The notes beneath the pieces were generated by a model. The model made no database searches. It saw nothing but the letters and a program-made list of their open reading frames with translations, and was not told the origin of the DNA. Shown in pieces: positions 27,841 to 37,900 of a DNA stretch of 64,000 nucleotides (position 1 is its first letter; every line of letters starts with the position of its first letter). The DNA is taken from contig NZ_QUDO01000005.1 in assembly GCF_003477525.1 (NCBI RefSeq), positions 1 to 64,000 of the forward strand, written 5' to 3'. A program made the translations under genes and the position numbers. Origin of the DNA: Ruminococcus sp. AF41-9. GTDB taxonomy: Bacteria; Bacillota; Clostridia; Lachnospirales; Lachnospiraceae.

Positions 27841-30666
27841 TTAACTATCGTCTCTGCCTTTAATGCCGAGTTTTTCACGCTTCTCTACATCTTCCGGTTT
27901 CGATGACATCAACGCATAAAGCATAAGGGTATTATCGAATCTGTCCTTAAATGGAATAATTGTATTTCCATAAAAGATCAGTCCTTCTCCCTCTCCACTG
28001 TTTGTTACATAGGAAAGCTGGTGTGTTGAAATATTAAGCTGTTTTGCCAGAATCTGTCGATCCCCAGATGCCTGGTTAAGCATCAGGATAAAATCTGAGT
28101 TTTCAAAGATATTCTCGATTTCCCTTGAAGCAAGCAGATCTTTTACGTTCTGCGTGATACCAGTCGGAATACCGCCCCACTTACGGAATCTCTTCCAAAT
28201 TTCTACACTGTATGCTGCTGTCTGCTCCTCTTTCAGCAACAGATGGAACTCATCAATATAATATCTGGTTGACTTATGTGCAGAACGGTTGACTGTTACC
28301 CTATTCCAAACCTGATCCTGAACAATCAACATGCCAAGTTTTTTAAGCTGTTTACCAAGGTCTTTAATATCGAAACATACCAGACGATTATTCAGTTCTA
28401 CATTTGTGCGGTGATTAAACACCTTCAGGGAACCATTTACATAGATTTCCAGTGCAGTTGCCAGCCTCTGCGACTCTGCCTCTTCCTGTTTGCGAAGCAG
28501 ATTATATAAATCTTCCAGGATTGGCATTTTCTCCGGGACCGGATCAGCAAGATAGTCCTGATATACCAGACGTACACATCGGTCAATGATTGTTTTTTCC
28601 ACTGGTTCCAGACCATTTTTCCCTCCTACTACCAGTTCACAAAGCGAAAGGATAAAATCTGATTTCAGAGATAGCGGATCGTCATCATCCGCATAATTGA
28701 TGTTAATGTCCATTGGATTGATGTAATCATGACTGGTCGGAGAAATACGGATAACCTGCCCGTTAAATGCCCGGACTAACGGAAAATATTCTCCCTCCGG
28801 ATCACAGATGATAATGTCGTCTTTTGTGACAATAAATACATTGGTAATCTCTCTTTTTGCTGCAAAGGATTTACCAGATCCAGGAGTACCAAGTATCAGC
28901 CCATTTGGATTCTTCAGCCTTTTCCGATCTGCCATAATCAGGTTATTAGACAGGGCATTTAACCCATAATAGATAGATTCTCCGCCCATAAACAGTTCCT
29001 GCGTTGTAAATGGGACAAAAATAGCTGTCGATGTGGTAGTCAATGCCCGCTTGATCGGAATCCAGTTTCTTCCAAGTGGCAAACTGCTCATAAGGCCCTG
29101 TTCCTGCTGATAGTCCAGTCTTTTTAATGCACAGTTATATTTCTGTGCTATACCTGCCGTCTGGAATACCACATTTTCCAGTTCCTGTTTATTTTTTGCT
29201 GTATTTAAAAACACAACCGTCACAAGAAACATTCTTTCATTTCTCGATTGTAAATCTTCCAGAAGCCTTTTCGCCTCTCCACCATATGTGTTCAGATCAG
29301 ACGGAATAATATCCATATCATATCCGGAGCGTACCGCTTTTTTCTGTTCCTCAATTTTCATGCGGTTAATGTCCGTAACCTTACTTTTAACCAATTTGAT
29401 TGCTTTCATCTGGTCAATGGACTGAATATGCAGATTAACAAGCAGGTTACAGTCCATTTCCAGAAATTCAGCAAGCATTTTATCCGTCAACTCTGGTGCC
29501 AGAATCTGCAGATAGGATACTGCTCCGATGGTATCTCCCATCTGAAAATCCTTTCCATTTTTGAACAGGAAACTGGATGGAGCAATATAATCCTTTGTAT
29601 TCAGCCCGGTACGCAGCATATCATCATAGCTGAACCAGAATGGCACTTTGACATTCTGGTTGAATGTTTCATACATGATCTGCAAACGCTCTACACCATT
29701 TAACGGATACGCAGATACCCCAAAAACCTTAAAATTATTGAGTATATCTGTTTCAATACGTTCCAGTTTTGGTTTTGCTTCCCGGATATTGTCAGCTTCA
29801 ATTCCAAATGTAATGTACTTGGTTCTGACAAGACCATTATTTCCTTTTGCCAACTGATTTCTAAGCATCTGGGCAAATTCCATACGCAGATTATCAAAAC
29901 TGTCATTCTGCTTTTTAATACGGATCACATCTTCATATTCCATCATGTTGCTGTGATGATTGATAAAGGACAACTGAAAATGGATGGTGCTGTCAAAATA
30001 ATTCAGGAAATCACACCAGTTCTCAAAAATTGCATTTTTATCCTCATTCTGTGCTAACTGATAGTTGATATCATAAAAACGAATCGTCTTTGAATAATAC
30101 CCATCCTCCACACGACAGATTCCGTCTTTTCCCATTTCTCTATATGGGATGGACTGCTGTGCGGTAATGTTTTTCCCTTTATTTCTATTGTCTTTATTCG
30201 TGCTGGATATTTTCTTTGCAGCACCTTTTTCCTCGCTGGATTTTACAGAACCCGGCGGCTTTGTCTTTTTTTTATGCTTTTCTTCTTTCTTTGCCTGTTT
30301 CTGTGCCGCCTTTTCTTCACGAGCAGCCTGTTTTGCCGCCTGCTTCGCAAGTTTTTTCTCTTCCTTTTCGTGTGCCTTATGTAATTTCAGTTCATATTTC
30401 TGGGCTTTTTTCCAGGCACGTTTTTCCCGTCTGCTTAATTTACGTCTTGGTCTGCGAACACCTCGGTGTCGCTCCAGTGCTTCATACCCAGTAACCATCG
30501 GTACTCCCGTCAAACGCTGTCTGTCCTTTGCATAATTTTCTGCCTCGTCCGGATCAAACACTGGTAAACCATCAGCAGAATCCTCTTCATCCAGCCACCA
30601 GTCATCCGGATGGGAAAATTCTTCTGTCTGCTCTGGAAGATTCTTATCGTTTCTTAATTTTTCCAC
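27841..30666 (-). CDS. virB4: VirB4/TraE-like conjugation ATPase
   Basis: A 941-residue ATPase of the type IV secretion channel. Residues 75-150 are a highly basic Ala/Lys coiled coil, an extension typical of this Gram-positive family. Walker A is near 597 (LGTPGSGKSFAAKRE); Walker B is YYIDEFHLLL; a downstream motif reads GGIPTGITQNVKDLL. It energises assembly of the channel and DNA transport at the membrane. The start is GTG, eight bases after AGGAGG, overlapping the prgI 3' end by 23 bases. Confidence 0.9.
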   Translation of the reverse strand: MEKLRNDKNLPEQTEEFSHPDDWWLDEEDSADGLPVFDPDEAENYAKDRQRLTGVPMVTGYEALERHRGVRRPRRKLSRREKRAWKKAQKYELKLHKAHEKEEKKLAKQAAKQAAREEKAAQKQAKKEEKHKKKTKPPGSVKSSEEKGAAKKISSTNKDNRNKGKNITAQQSIPYREMGKDGICRVEDGYYSKTIRFYDINYQLAQNEDKNAIFENWCDFLNYFDSTIHFQLSFINHHSNMMEYEDVIRIKKQNDSFDNLRMEFAQMLRNQLAKGNNGLVRTKYITFGIEADNIREAKPKLERIETDILNNFKVFGVSAYPLNGVERLQIMYETFNQNVKVPFWFSYDDMLRTGLNTKDYIAPSSFLFKNGKDFQMGDTIGAVSYLQILAPELTDKMLAEFLEMDCNLLVNLHIQSIDQMKAIKLVKSKVTDINRMKIEEQKKAVRSGYDMDIIPSDLNTYGGEAKRLLEDLQSRNERMFLVTVVFLNTAKNKQELENVVFQTAGIAQKYNCALKRLDYQQEQGLMSSLPLGRNWIPIKRALTTTSTAIFVPFTTQELFMGGESIYYGLNALSNNLIMADRKRLKNPNGLILGTPGSGKSFAAKREITNVFIVTKDDIIICDPEGEYFPLVRAFNGQVIRISPTSHDYINPMDININYADDDDPLSLKSDFILSLCELVVGGKNGLEPVEKTIIDRCVRLVYQDYLADPVPEKMPILEDLYNLLRKQEEAESQRLATALEIYVNGSLKVFNHRTNVELNNRLVCFDIKDLGKQLKKLGMLIVQDQVWNRVTVNRSAHKSTRYYIDEFHLLLKEEQTAAYSVEIWKRFRKWGGIPTGITQNVKDLLASREIENIFENSDFILMLNQASGDRQILAKQLNISTHQLSYVTNSGEGEGLIFYGNTIIPFKDRFDNTLMLYALMSSKPEDVEKREKLGIKGRDDS

Positions 30667-31015
30667 GAACGGTACCTCCTTTCGCTTTTGTCATAATTTT
30701 CTTTTTTTCATAGAGGTTTTCCACCTCATATTTCCGTACCGGGGGACGGATAAATTTTACTGTAATCACGTTTTTGAGGACTTTCTCTAAAGGAAGTCCA
30801 TCTTTTTCATACATGGCAAATAAAAAAGCCGGAAGCATCAGCAGACACATTCCGGTTGCCGCATTACTCGAACCAATCAATCCCCTTGACAGGAAATAAA
30901 ACGGAAGCCCTACTGCCGCTGCAATACCAAGGCAGATAAGCTGTCGTTTTGTAAGATTGAAAATAATTTTATTTTTTACTTTTGTCAGATCTTTTGGTAC
31001 TGATACAAAAGCCAT
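30644..31015 (-). CDS. PrgI-family conjugation membrane protein
   Basis: About 123 residues. The start at 31015 (MAFVSVPKDLTKVKNK) is chosen because AGGAG is then nine bases upstream and the family begins this way; an in-frame ATG at 31036 is less likely. Two membrane helices follow (LICLGIAAAVGLPFYFL; ATGMCLLMLPAFLFAM), then a basic tail. PrgI proteins lie between VirB6-like and VirB4-like genes and are thought to be the VirB3-equivalent channel subunit. Confidence 0.85.
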   Translation of the reverse strand: MAFVSVPKDLTKVKNKIIFNLTKRQLICLGIAAAVGLPFYFLSRGLIGSSNAATGMCLLMLPAFLFAMYEKDGLPLEKVLKNVITVKFIRPPVRKYEVENLYEKKKIMTKAKGGTVRGKIKKR

Positions 31016-31038
31016 TTTCATCGTCTCCTTTTCCACAT

Positions 31039-31908
31039 TTAGTGTGCATTAAAGATACTCTTTGAAAAATTACCTGTTTTCATAAGACTAAAGCATAGTA
31101 TTACTGTATAAGCCATTACACTGAGCAGTGCTGTATGCACATTATCTGATACCTGTATGTTGGCAACCAATACAGAATAAATGCCCACGCACATCATGAT
31201 AAAAAATCCTTGAAATGCCAGTGCAAACAATCCTCTTAAATAATTGCTGCCAATCTGTCCCCATTCCCGGTTGCTCATAGTGGCAAACGGAATTGCACCG
31301 ATTGACGAATACAGATAAATTTCTATCATACGGCCATATAAAATAACCGTTATAAAAACGGATATAACCTTTAGGCACAGACTCGCTAGGAGCGTTTCCA
31401 GTGCCAGTATAATCAGCTCTCCTATTTCCATTGATTCCATTGCTGTCTCCATCGAGGTAATTACCGAATCAATATTGATTGCCGTCTGCTGGTTGATAAC
31501 ACCTGCCGCCCGGTTCACTACATTCTGTCCAACATCAAAAATCGCCATTGTGATCGTAAAAGCATTGCTTACGAACCAGACTGCTATCCACATCTTGAAA
31601 AAATATTTGAAAAACATCCATGTATCTATATCATGCATGTTATTCTTTTCGGTGAGCATGGAAATCAGCTCATAGCACAACACAAAAGTTATGATCATTC
31701 CGGCAATCGGTACGATCACAGAATCCGACAGATTTTGGATCAAGCTGAAAATACTGCTGTTCCAGCCCTGGGGCGTTTGCCCAACCTGACTTGCGATGTC
31801 ACCGGTTTTTTCATTCACATCGGTAAACATGTTCGTCAGGTTTGAGCTGACCATGCCTGTAAGGAGGTTACGCATCCATTCTTCTATGGACTCAAAAATC
31901 TTATCCAT
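31039..31908 (-). CDS. VirB6/TrbL-like conjugation channel protein (CD1112 type)
   Basis: A 289-residue polytopic membrane protein with about six helices (VPIAGMIITFVLCYELI; FFKMWIAVWFVSNAFTITM; LEILASL-type and later segments) and an amphipathic N-terminus (IFESIEEWMRNLLTG). It matches the VirB6-like inner-membrane channel subunit found after Maff2 in Tn1549-type ICEs. AGGAG is well placed before the ATG. Confidence 0.85.
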   Translation of the reverse strand: MDKIFESIEEWMRNLLTGMVSSNLTNMFTDVNEKTGDIASQVGQTPQGWNSSIFSLIQNLSDSVIVPIAGMIITFVLCYELISMLTEKNNMHDIDTWMFFKYFFKMWIAVWFVSNAFTITMAIFDVGQNVVNRAAGVINQQTAINIDSVITSMETAMESMEIGELIILALETLLASLCLKVISVFITVILYGRMIEIYLYSSIGAIPFATMSNREWGQIGSNYLRGLFALAFQGFFIMMCVGIYSVLVANIQVSDNVHTALLSVMAYTVILCFSLMKTGNFSKSIFNAH

Positions 31909-31935
31909 GCGTGTTCTCCTTTCCTACTGCCCCGG

Positions 31936-32148
31936 CTAAAACAAATTCGCCAGTAATGGTACAAGCTGTGTACCGATCAGAACGACACCTCCACCTGCCA
32001 TAAGCTGCTTGATTCCCTGTGACTTGGCTCCGGGATTGTCATTTCCATATCCTTCCAGGAGATTGATAACTCCCCAAACTGCCAGACCAGCTCCGATTGC
32101 AACAACCAGAGTCTGTAAAATATTAATTGCGGATGTAAAAAACGCCAT
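31936..32148 (-). CDS. Maff2-family small membrane protein
   Basis: A 70-residue protein with two helices (ILQTLVVAIGAGLAVWGVI; QLMAGGGVVLIGTQLVPLLANLF) joined by a loop GYGNDNPGAKSQG. Maff2 proteins are the VirB2-like small component upstream of the VirB6-like gene in this ICE family. AAAGGAG precedes the ATG. Confidence 0.88.
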   Translation of the reverse strand: MAFFTSAINILQTLVVAIGAGLAVWGVINLLEGYGNDNPGAKSQGIKQLMAGGGVVLIGTQLVPLLANLF

Positions 32149-32202
32149 AATCTATGTTCTCCTTTCGTAACTGCTGTTTTCATTGTGATTTTTTAACGGT
32201 TA

Positions 32203-32250
32203 CTACTCGGAGGGTTCCGCCCTGATGGGCGGTCTTTCATGCTTACGCAT
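32203..32250 (-). other. Possible 15-codon ORF overlapping a strong hairpin between virD4 and the Maff2 gene
   Basis: GGGAGG lies seven bases before an ATG at 32250 that opens MRKHERPPIRAEPSE. Inside it is a perfect stem CCGCCC-ATCA-GGGCGG, and a downstream CCTCC could pair with the GGAGG. This looks like a small regulatory leader for the Maff2-to-topB operon; coding is uncertain. Confidence 0.35.
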
Positions 32251-32295
32251 ATCGCTACCTCCCAAAAGGGCATAAAAAAAAGAGCTATGTATGTT

Positions 32296-34233
32296 TTACG
32301 TTACATGCTCTGTGCCTTCATTTTCACTATTTGATTGTTTTTCCAGTTCACTGCCTTCATACACATAAAGGTCGAACGCTTCTTCCGGATTTAACCGGAC
32401 TTCCATCTGATGTTTCATGTATTCTTCCACATGAAACTCATTCTTTTTATCATAATCGGATAACTGCTTATACCGTTTATGTTTTGTAATGTCAAATTTA
32501 TCACTGTAAAACGGACGGACACCACGAAGCTGTAAAATACACTTGTTACCGTCCATGACTGCCAGTTCATCCCGGCTCATCAATTCTTTTCCTGTTTTCT
32601 GATAGTTCAGACCATAAGACCTGCTCTGTCCTCTTGTATCAGAAGTGTTATATAAATCAATGGTTTCCTTTCCAAGTGTCTCCGAAATTTCTTTCAGAGT
32701 GGTACTTTCTTTTCCACCAAGAAACAGCATGGTATCGCAGTTGCCTGTGATAGTTTCCGCTGCATCCTTGTAAATGGTCTTGAGCTGTGATTGTGACTGT
32801 AAAATAATGGATGCAGAAATCTCTCTGCTTCGGATCGTTGCGATCAGCTTATCGAACTTCGGAATCTGACCGATATTTGCGAACTCGTCACAGAGGATTC
32901 TCACATGATAGGGCAGTCTTCCATGATGAACATCATCGGCTCTGTCACATAACAGATTGAAAAGCTGACTGTACATCATAGCGACCACAAAGTTAAAAGT
33001 ATCATCCGTATCAGAAATTACAATAAACAATGCAGTTCTTTGATCTCCGATCATATCCAGCTCCATCTCATCATAAGACATAAGCTCCCGCAGTTCCGCA
33101 ATATCAAAGGGTGCGAGTCTGGCACCACAACTGATTAAAATACTTTTTGCTGTCTTTCCTGCAGCCAGCTTGTATTTTTTATACTGCCTTACTGCAAAAT
33201 GATTCGGCTCGTCTCTTTCCAGCTCCTCAAATAACAGATCCACTGCATTTTTAAACTCTTCATCTTCTTCCCTGGTTTCACTGGCATTGATAAATTCCAG
33301 CAGGGTTGAAAAATTCTGTTCTTCCTCCGGTGCTTCATAGTAGATATAACCAATCAAAGCACAATACAGCAGACGTTCCGCTTTTGTCCAGAAATCCTCG
33401 GAAGATTTTTCTCCCTCTCCTTTGGTATTTACCATGATCGTATTTACCAGTTTCAGAATATCTTTTTCCGAACGAATGTAATGAAACGGATTATAGTGCA
33501 TACTTTTGGCAAAGTTGATGGTATTCAGCACCTTGATTTTGTAAGGAGCCATTACCACTCTGCCATTTTTATCACGCAGGATTTTCCCATTTTTATCTTT
33601 CTTCGGTGTCCCTCGTGCTAACATCTTACCACATTCTACGATAATTGTCCCCTTGGGATCGGTGACCACAAAGCTCACATTATCCGGCATCTGCATAAGC
33701 TGTGGTTTTACATAAAATCTGGTCTTACCGCTTCCGGAACCACCTATTACGATGACATTCTTGTTTCTGGCATACTTTGGTTTCTTTGGTCTGCTATTCA
33801 TGGTTAATCGTTCTGTCTGCGTCAATAGGATATTATTCTCAAAGACCGGATCAATAAAAGGAGCTATATCCTTTTCATTTCCCCATCTGGCAGAACCATA
33901 TTCTTCACCCTGGCGAAACTTCTTTCCATTTTTTCCCTTAAAATACACCACTGCCCACACACTGACTGCAGCAATAGTTCCCGCAACCAGACTTTTCGGT
34001 TGTATACTTGGCAGTAACTTTTTAAACGCTAACGGATAGTTCATAAGGAGAACCATCAGCCTGTCCACTACTGTACTGCCCCTGCAATACTGATACAGCC
34101 AGGTGCATTTATTTACCACATAAAATACAACCATATACGGAATATGCAACAGAACCTTTTTTATCACTTCTGCATTCGGGGGACGCACCTGAAATCCTTT
34201 CAGTTTTTTCTTTATATTTTTTATCCCACTCAT
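32296..34233 (-). CDS. virD4: VirD4-like conjugation coupling protein (CD1115 type)
   Basis: A 645-residue coupling ATPase. Two N-terminal membrane segments are followed by Walker A near 165 (GGSGSGKTRFYV), VTDPKGTII, and Walker B with the VirD4 signature (ILCDEFANIGQIPKFDKLI; ASIILQSQSQLKTIY). It docks the relaxase-DNA complex to the channel. The start overlaps the PcfB stop by four bases and has AAGGAG eight bases upstream. A T-rich tract follows its stop. Confidence 0.92.
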   Translation of the reverse strand: MSGIKNIKKKLKGFQVRPPNAEVIKKVLLHIPYMVVFYVVNKCTWLYQYCRGSTVVDRLMVLLMNYPLAFKKLLPSIQPKSLVAGTIAAVSVWAVVYFKGKNGKKFRQGEEYGSARWGNEKDIAPFIDPVFENNILLTQTERLTMNSRPKKPKYARNKNVIVIGGSGSGKTRFYVKPQLMQMPDNVSFVVTDPKGTIIVECGKMLARGTPKKDKNGKILRDKNGRVVMAPYKIKVLNTINFAKSMHYNPFHYIRSEKDILKLVNTIMVNTKGEGEKSSEDFWTKAERLLYCALIGYIYYEAPEEEQNFSTLLEFINASETREEDEEFKNAVDLLFEELERDEPNHFAVRQYKKYKLAAGKTAKSILISCGARLAPFDIAELRELMSYDEMELDMIGDQRTALFIVISDTDDTFNFVVAMMYSQLFNLLCDRADDVHHGRLPYHVRILCDEFANIGQIPKFDKLIATIRSREISASIILQSQSQLKTIYKDAAETITGNCDTMLFLGGKESTTLKEISETLGKETIDLYNTSDTRGQSRSYGLNYQKTGKELMSRDELAVMDGNKCILQLRGVRPFYSDKFDITKHKRYKQLSDYDKKNEFHVEEYMKHQMEVRLNPEEAFDLYVYEGSELEKQSNSENEGTEHVT

Positions 34234-34748
34234 AAGGTCGGCTCCTTCTGTTTTTCTTTCGATTTTTCCCGTTCTCTCTGTTTATCCTGGCTGCGGGCTG
34301 CGATTGCCTGCTGTAATTTCTTACGGACAGACGGTTTCTTTGTTTTATTCAGCGTCTTTCCGGTAAATTCCCGGAATGCCGCTGTCATCACATCCACATC
34401 CCTTGCCTTGAAGAAAACGAAATATCGGGGTGGACCTTCGGACTTATCACGTTTCAGACTAAAATCAATGCCATATTTTTTTGCCACTTTTTCAAAAGCC
34501 TTAATGTTGTTATCCGTAATCTCAATGTTGGAAAGCTGAACATTCTGCTGTGCCAGCTTCTTTAAACTCTGCTTCCCATGATAATCTTTATCTGGCGGTT
34601 CTTTTACCTGCTGTTTTCTTGCTTTCTCTGCTTTTTCTTTCTCTATTGCTACCAGAAAACGCATCATTGCCTGTTTCAATAAGCGAACTGTCACTTTTCC
34701 GCCAGTGATACACAGGGACACTGTTTTTTCATTCACTTCTTCCTGCAT
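34230..34748 (-). CDS. PcfB-family conjugation protein
   Basis: About 172 residues. ATG at 34748 (after TTG at 34751) has AAAGGA eight bases upstream. The sequence holds the family block (ITGGKVTVRLLKQAMMRFLVA; IKAFEKVAKKYGIDFSLKRD; YFVFFKARDVDVMTAAFREF) and a Lys/Glu-rich C-terminus. PcfB proteins work with the VirD4 coupling protein to bring in the relaxosome. It overlaps both neighbours. Confidence 0.87.
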   Translation of the reverse strand: MQEEVNEKTVSLCITGGKVTVRLLKQAMMRFLVAIEKEKAEKARKQQVKEPPDKDYHGKQSLKKLAQQNVQLSNIEITDNNIKAFEKVAKKYGIDFSLKRDKSEGPPRYFVFFKARDVDVMTAAFREFTGKTLNKTKKPSVRKKLQQAIAARSQDKQREREKSKEKQKEPTL

Positions 34749-34875
34749 CAATCTGTTCCTTTCTATGGTTTTCCAACAGACGGTCTTCCTTTGCTCCTAC
34801 CCGGATACAGCAGTACAGAACAAAGTTGACTGCTAATACCAGAAGAATCCCTGCAATAATCAATAACGTTCTCAT
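34729..34875 (-). CDS. Small DUF3789-like membrane protein
   Basis: A 48-residue ORF: one membrane helix (LLIIAGILLVLAVNFVLYCC) and a charged tail (RVGAKEDRLLENHRKEQ). It overlaps the PcfB gene by about 20 bases, and the PcfB ribosome site lies inside it. DUF3789 proteins of this size occur at this position in related ICEs. Function unknown. Confidence 0.65.
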   Translation of the reverse strand: MRTLLIIAGILLVLAVNFVLYCCIRVGAKEDRLLENHRKEQIDAGRSE

Positions 34876-34899
34876 TTTATACCCCTTTCATCATTCAAA

Positions 34900-34932
34900 A
34901 GGGCATCTATGACTTTGCTGCCCATAAATGCC
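34900..34932 (-). terminator. Terminator-like hairpin after the Cna-B adhesin gene
   Basis: On the minus strand, AGGGGCAT and ATGCCCTTTT pair across a 16-base loop, starting about 14 bases after the adhesin stop and just before the DUF3789 gene. It could reduce read-through from the adhesin into the transfer genes. Confidence 0.55.
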
Positions 34933-34945
34933 CCTCCATTAACTT

Positions 34946-37900
34946 TTATTTTCTTTTTTTCGCAATCCAGACTGCTGATACACTGCCTGCCATACCTGCA
35001 ATCGCAAGCAGAATCCAAATCAGCATGTGTGTATCATCTCCGGTTTTCGGTGTATCTGTTACCTGTGTAGACGGTGTTTCCGGCGTTGGTGTTTCTTCCG
35101 GTTTTACCTCATCTTTCATCACTACTTTCTGGATCTCCCCGGTATCCTCGACTGTAAATTTCACATCTTCAGCGACCAGATATCCATCAGGGGCAGACTC
35201 TTCACGAAGTGTATACTCCCCAATCGGAAGCATTTCTATGTAATGTGGTTTTTCCTCAGAAGTCCAGCTCTCTACTGTCTTACCGTCTTTGTCAAGAATA
35301 GTCAGTTTTGCTCCTGGCAGTTCCTTACCGGAAATATCTGTTTTAGAGATTTCTACCTTAGTCACATCATCTTTCATTTCGATTTTCTGTGGCTTTGCAG
35401 TATCTTCAACGGTAAACGTGATGCTTTCTGCTGTCACATAACCATCTGCCGGTTTTGTTTCTGTCAGAGTATATTTCTGTCCGACTACCAGCTCTTTGAT
35501 GATATGAGCGTCTTTACCGGAAGTCCAGGAATCTACAACTTTACCGCTTTCATCAGTTACCTGTAACTTGGCTCCTTCCAGTTCTTTTCCGTCTGTCAGG
35601 GAAGTCTTGGTAATTTCGATTACAGTCGGCTCGTCCTCAAAGGTAAAAGCATAAGATATTTTTTCCTTTTCTGCACCTCCATACTCAAACGTGAACTCCT
35701 GTGTTTCATCTGTTGTTGCAAATCCAGATGCCGGTGATGTTTCTTTGATATAATACGCAAAACCAATCGGTAAATCTGCTGTAAAAGTCAGCTTGCCTTC
35801 TTTGTCTGTTGCCAGTTCCTCGATCATAGTATCTGCTTTCAGAATTACTTTTCCGTCTGCTCCTGTAATATCATCCTTGGCACAGAGGGCAAATACCGCC
35901 CCTTCCAGTACACGATCAGAATCTTTCTCTTTTTTCACAACTTCCACTTCCGCTTTCTGACGGTTATTCTGCCAGTCAGCAGAGTAAGTGACTTCTGCGG
36001 TATCCTGATCCCAGTATGTCAGATCAATCTCTCTTGCTTCATTATCCAGTACAAAACCTTCCACTGTAGCTTTTTCTTTTACATAGTATTTGCCAAGCGG
36101 AAGTCCTGATACCTTTGCAATACCGGTATCGTCCGTTGTAATGGTTGCTACCAGCTCATCTTTTTTATAATAATCTTCACTTTCTCCGTCTGCAGATTTC
36201 ACGTCCTCTAAAGCATAGACTTCAAAGGTAACCTCTTTCAGACTGCCTGTTACATACTGGAATAAATGTTTGATCCATCCTCCAACGGAATCCAGTGCAG
36301 TTACTTTATCCAGAAATTCTCCATTTTTATTGATGATAATCGTTCCTGTCGGCACATCATCTTTCATTTCAACTTTCTGGATTTCCCCGGTATCCTCAAT
36401 CGTAAAGGTGATTTCTTCTGCTTTGAGGTATCCATAAGGAGCCATCTCTTCTCTGAGAGTATAGGTTTCCCCTACGGTAAGTCGTTCAATCAGATGCTGT
36501 TCGCCTTTTACAGATTTCCATGTATCAACTGCATTTCCATCTTTGTCCAGAACAGTAAGTGTCGCACCTGACAATTCCACGCCAGTAGTTAAATCAGACT
36601 TGGAAACTACAACCTTTGTAGGCTGGTTCTTAAATACAGAAGATAACTGTACTACCTTAACATCCTGTCCCTGATATTCTGCTTTTACTTCCAGAACTTC
36701 ATCAGAAGATACATAACCATCTGGTGCTGCAAGTTCTTTGATATAATATTCACCAAATGGAAGATTCTGTGTAAATACAGCCTTTCCATCTTCTCCGGAA
36801 ACAGCTTTTCCAAGCAGTGTGTCTGCTTTTACAATTACAGCTCCATGAGCTTTCATATCATTCTTTGCATAAAGTCCAAACTCTGCTCCTGCAACGGCTG
36901 CTTCTGTATCAGCATCCTGTTTTACCACAGAAATTTCTACTTTCTGACGGTCATTTTCAAAGATAGCTGTCTGTTCAATGACTGGTGTTTCCTGATCTTT
37001 GTAAGAAAAAGTAATGATCTGTGCTTCACTGTTTAAAACAAAGCCATCCGGTGCTGTCTTTTCAACAATCTTATAACTTCCAAGCGGCAGATTTTTCAGG
37101 ACCGCTTTCCCATCTTTATCCGTTGTAACCGTTTTTACCAGTGTTCCAGCAGCATATTCCAGAATACGGTTTCCATTATCATCTTTCTGGAAATCTGCAG
37201 TATAGATGTCCTCGGCAGCGTAAATCTCAAACTCTGCCCCTTCCAGATTTTCTGTCTGATATGCAAAATCATCCTTGAATCCGTCCAGAACTTCGCCCTT
37301 TTTCACGATAGTCAGTTCACCCTTAACAGGATGGTTCTCATAAACTGCTTCAATGATCACATCCCCGGAAGTTCCGTCCATCTGGTATGCAGTATTGGAA
37401 TCTACTGTTACCTCATAGTAATTTTCATTCAAAGTATATCCATAAGGTGCATTTACTTCCTCAATGCGGTAATGTCCGATTTTAAGATTCTGCGGAAGAA
37501 TCAAATATCCCTGCTCGTCTGTAAAATAAGATTTATGCTTAACCGTTGTCGGGTAGGTTGTGACCTGTTCTACATATTTCTTATGATCCAGGTCATAAAT
37601 CTTAAACTCTGTATTTTTCTGTAATACTGGTTTCTTGGTTTCATCATCCTGTTTGATGATTTTCAGCTTCGCTTCAAACTCGTCATCCAGAAGCACTCTC
37701 CATGTCTGTGGCTGGTTCGGGTTATTCTCAGTGATACGCACTGTAAAATCATCTACCTGAGTGTAATTATGAGGTGTTGTGGTTTCACGCACAATATAAG
37801 TTCCATAAGGAATCGCAATACTGCAGGCATAACCTTTTTCATCTGTAAAGATTTCTGTTGCACCATTTTCTCCGATCACTACCGGTTTTGCAGAATCAAA

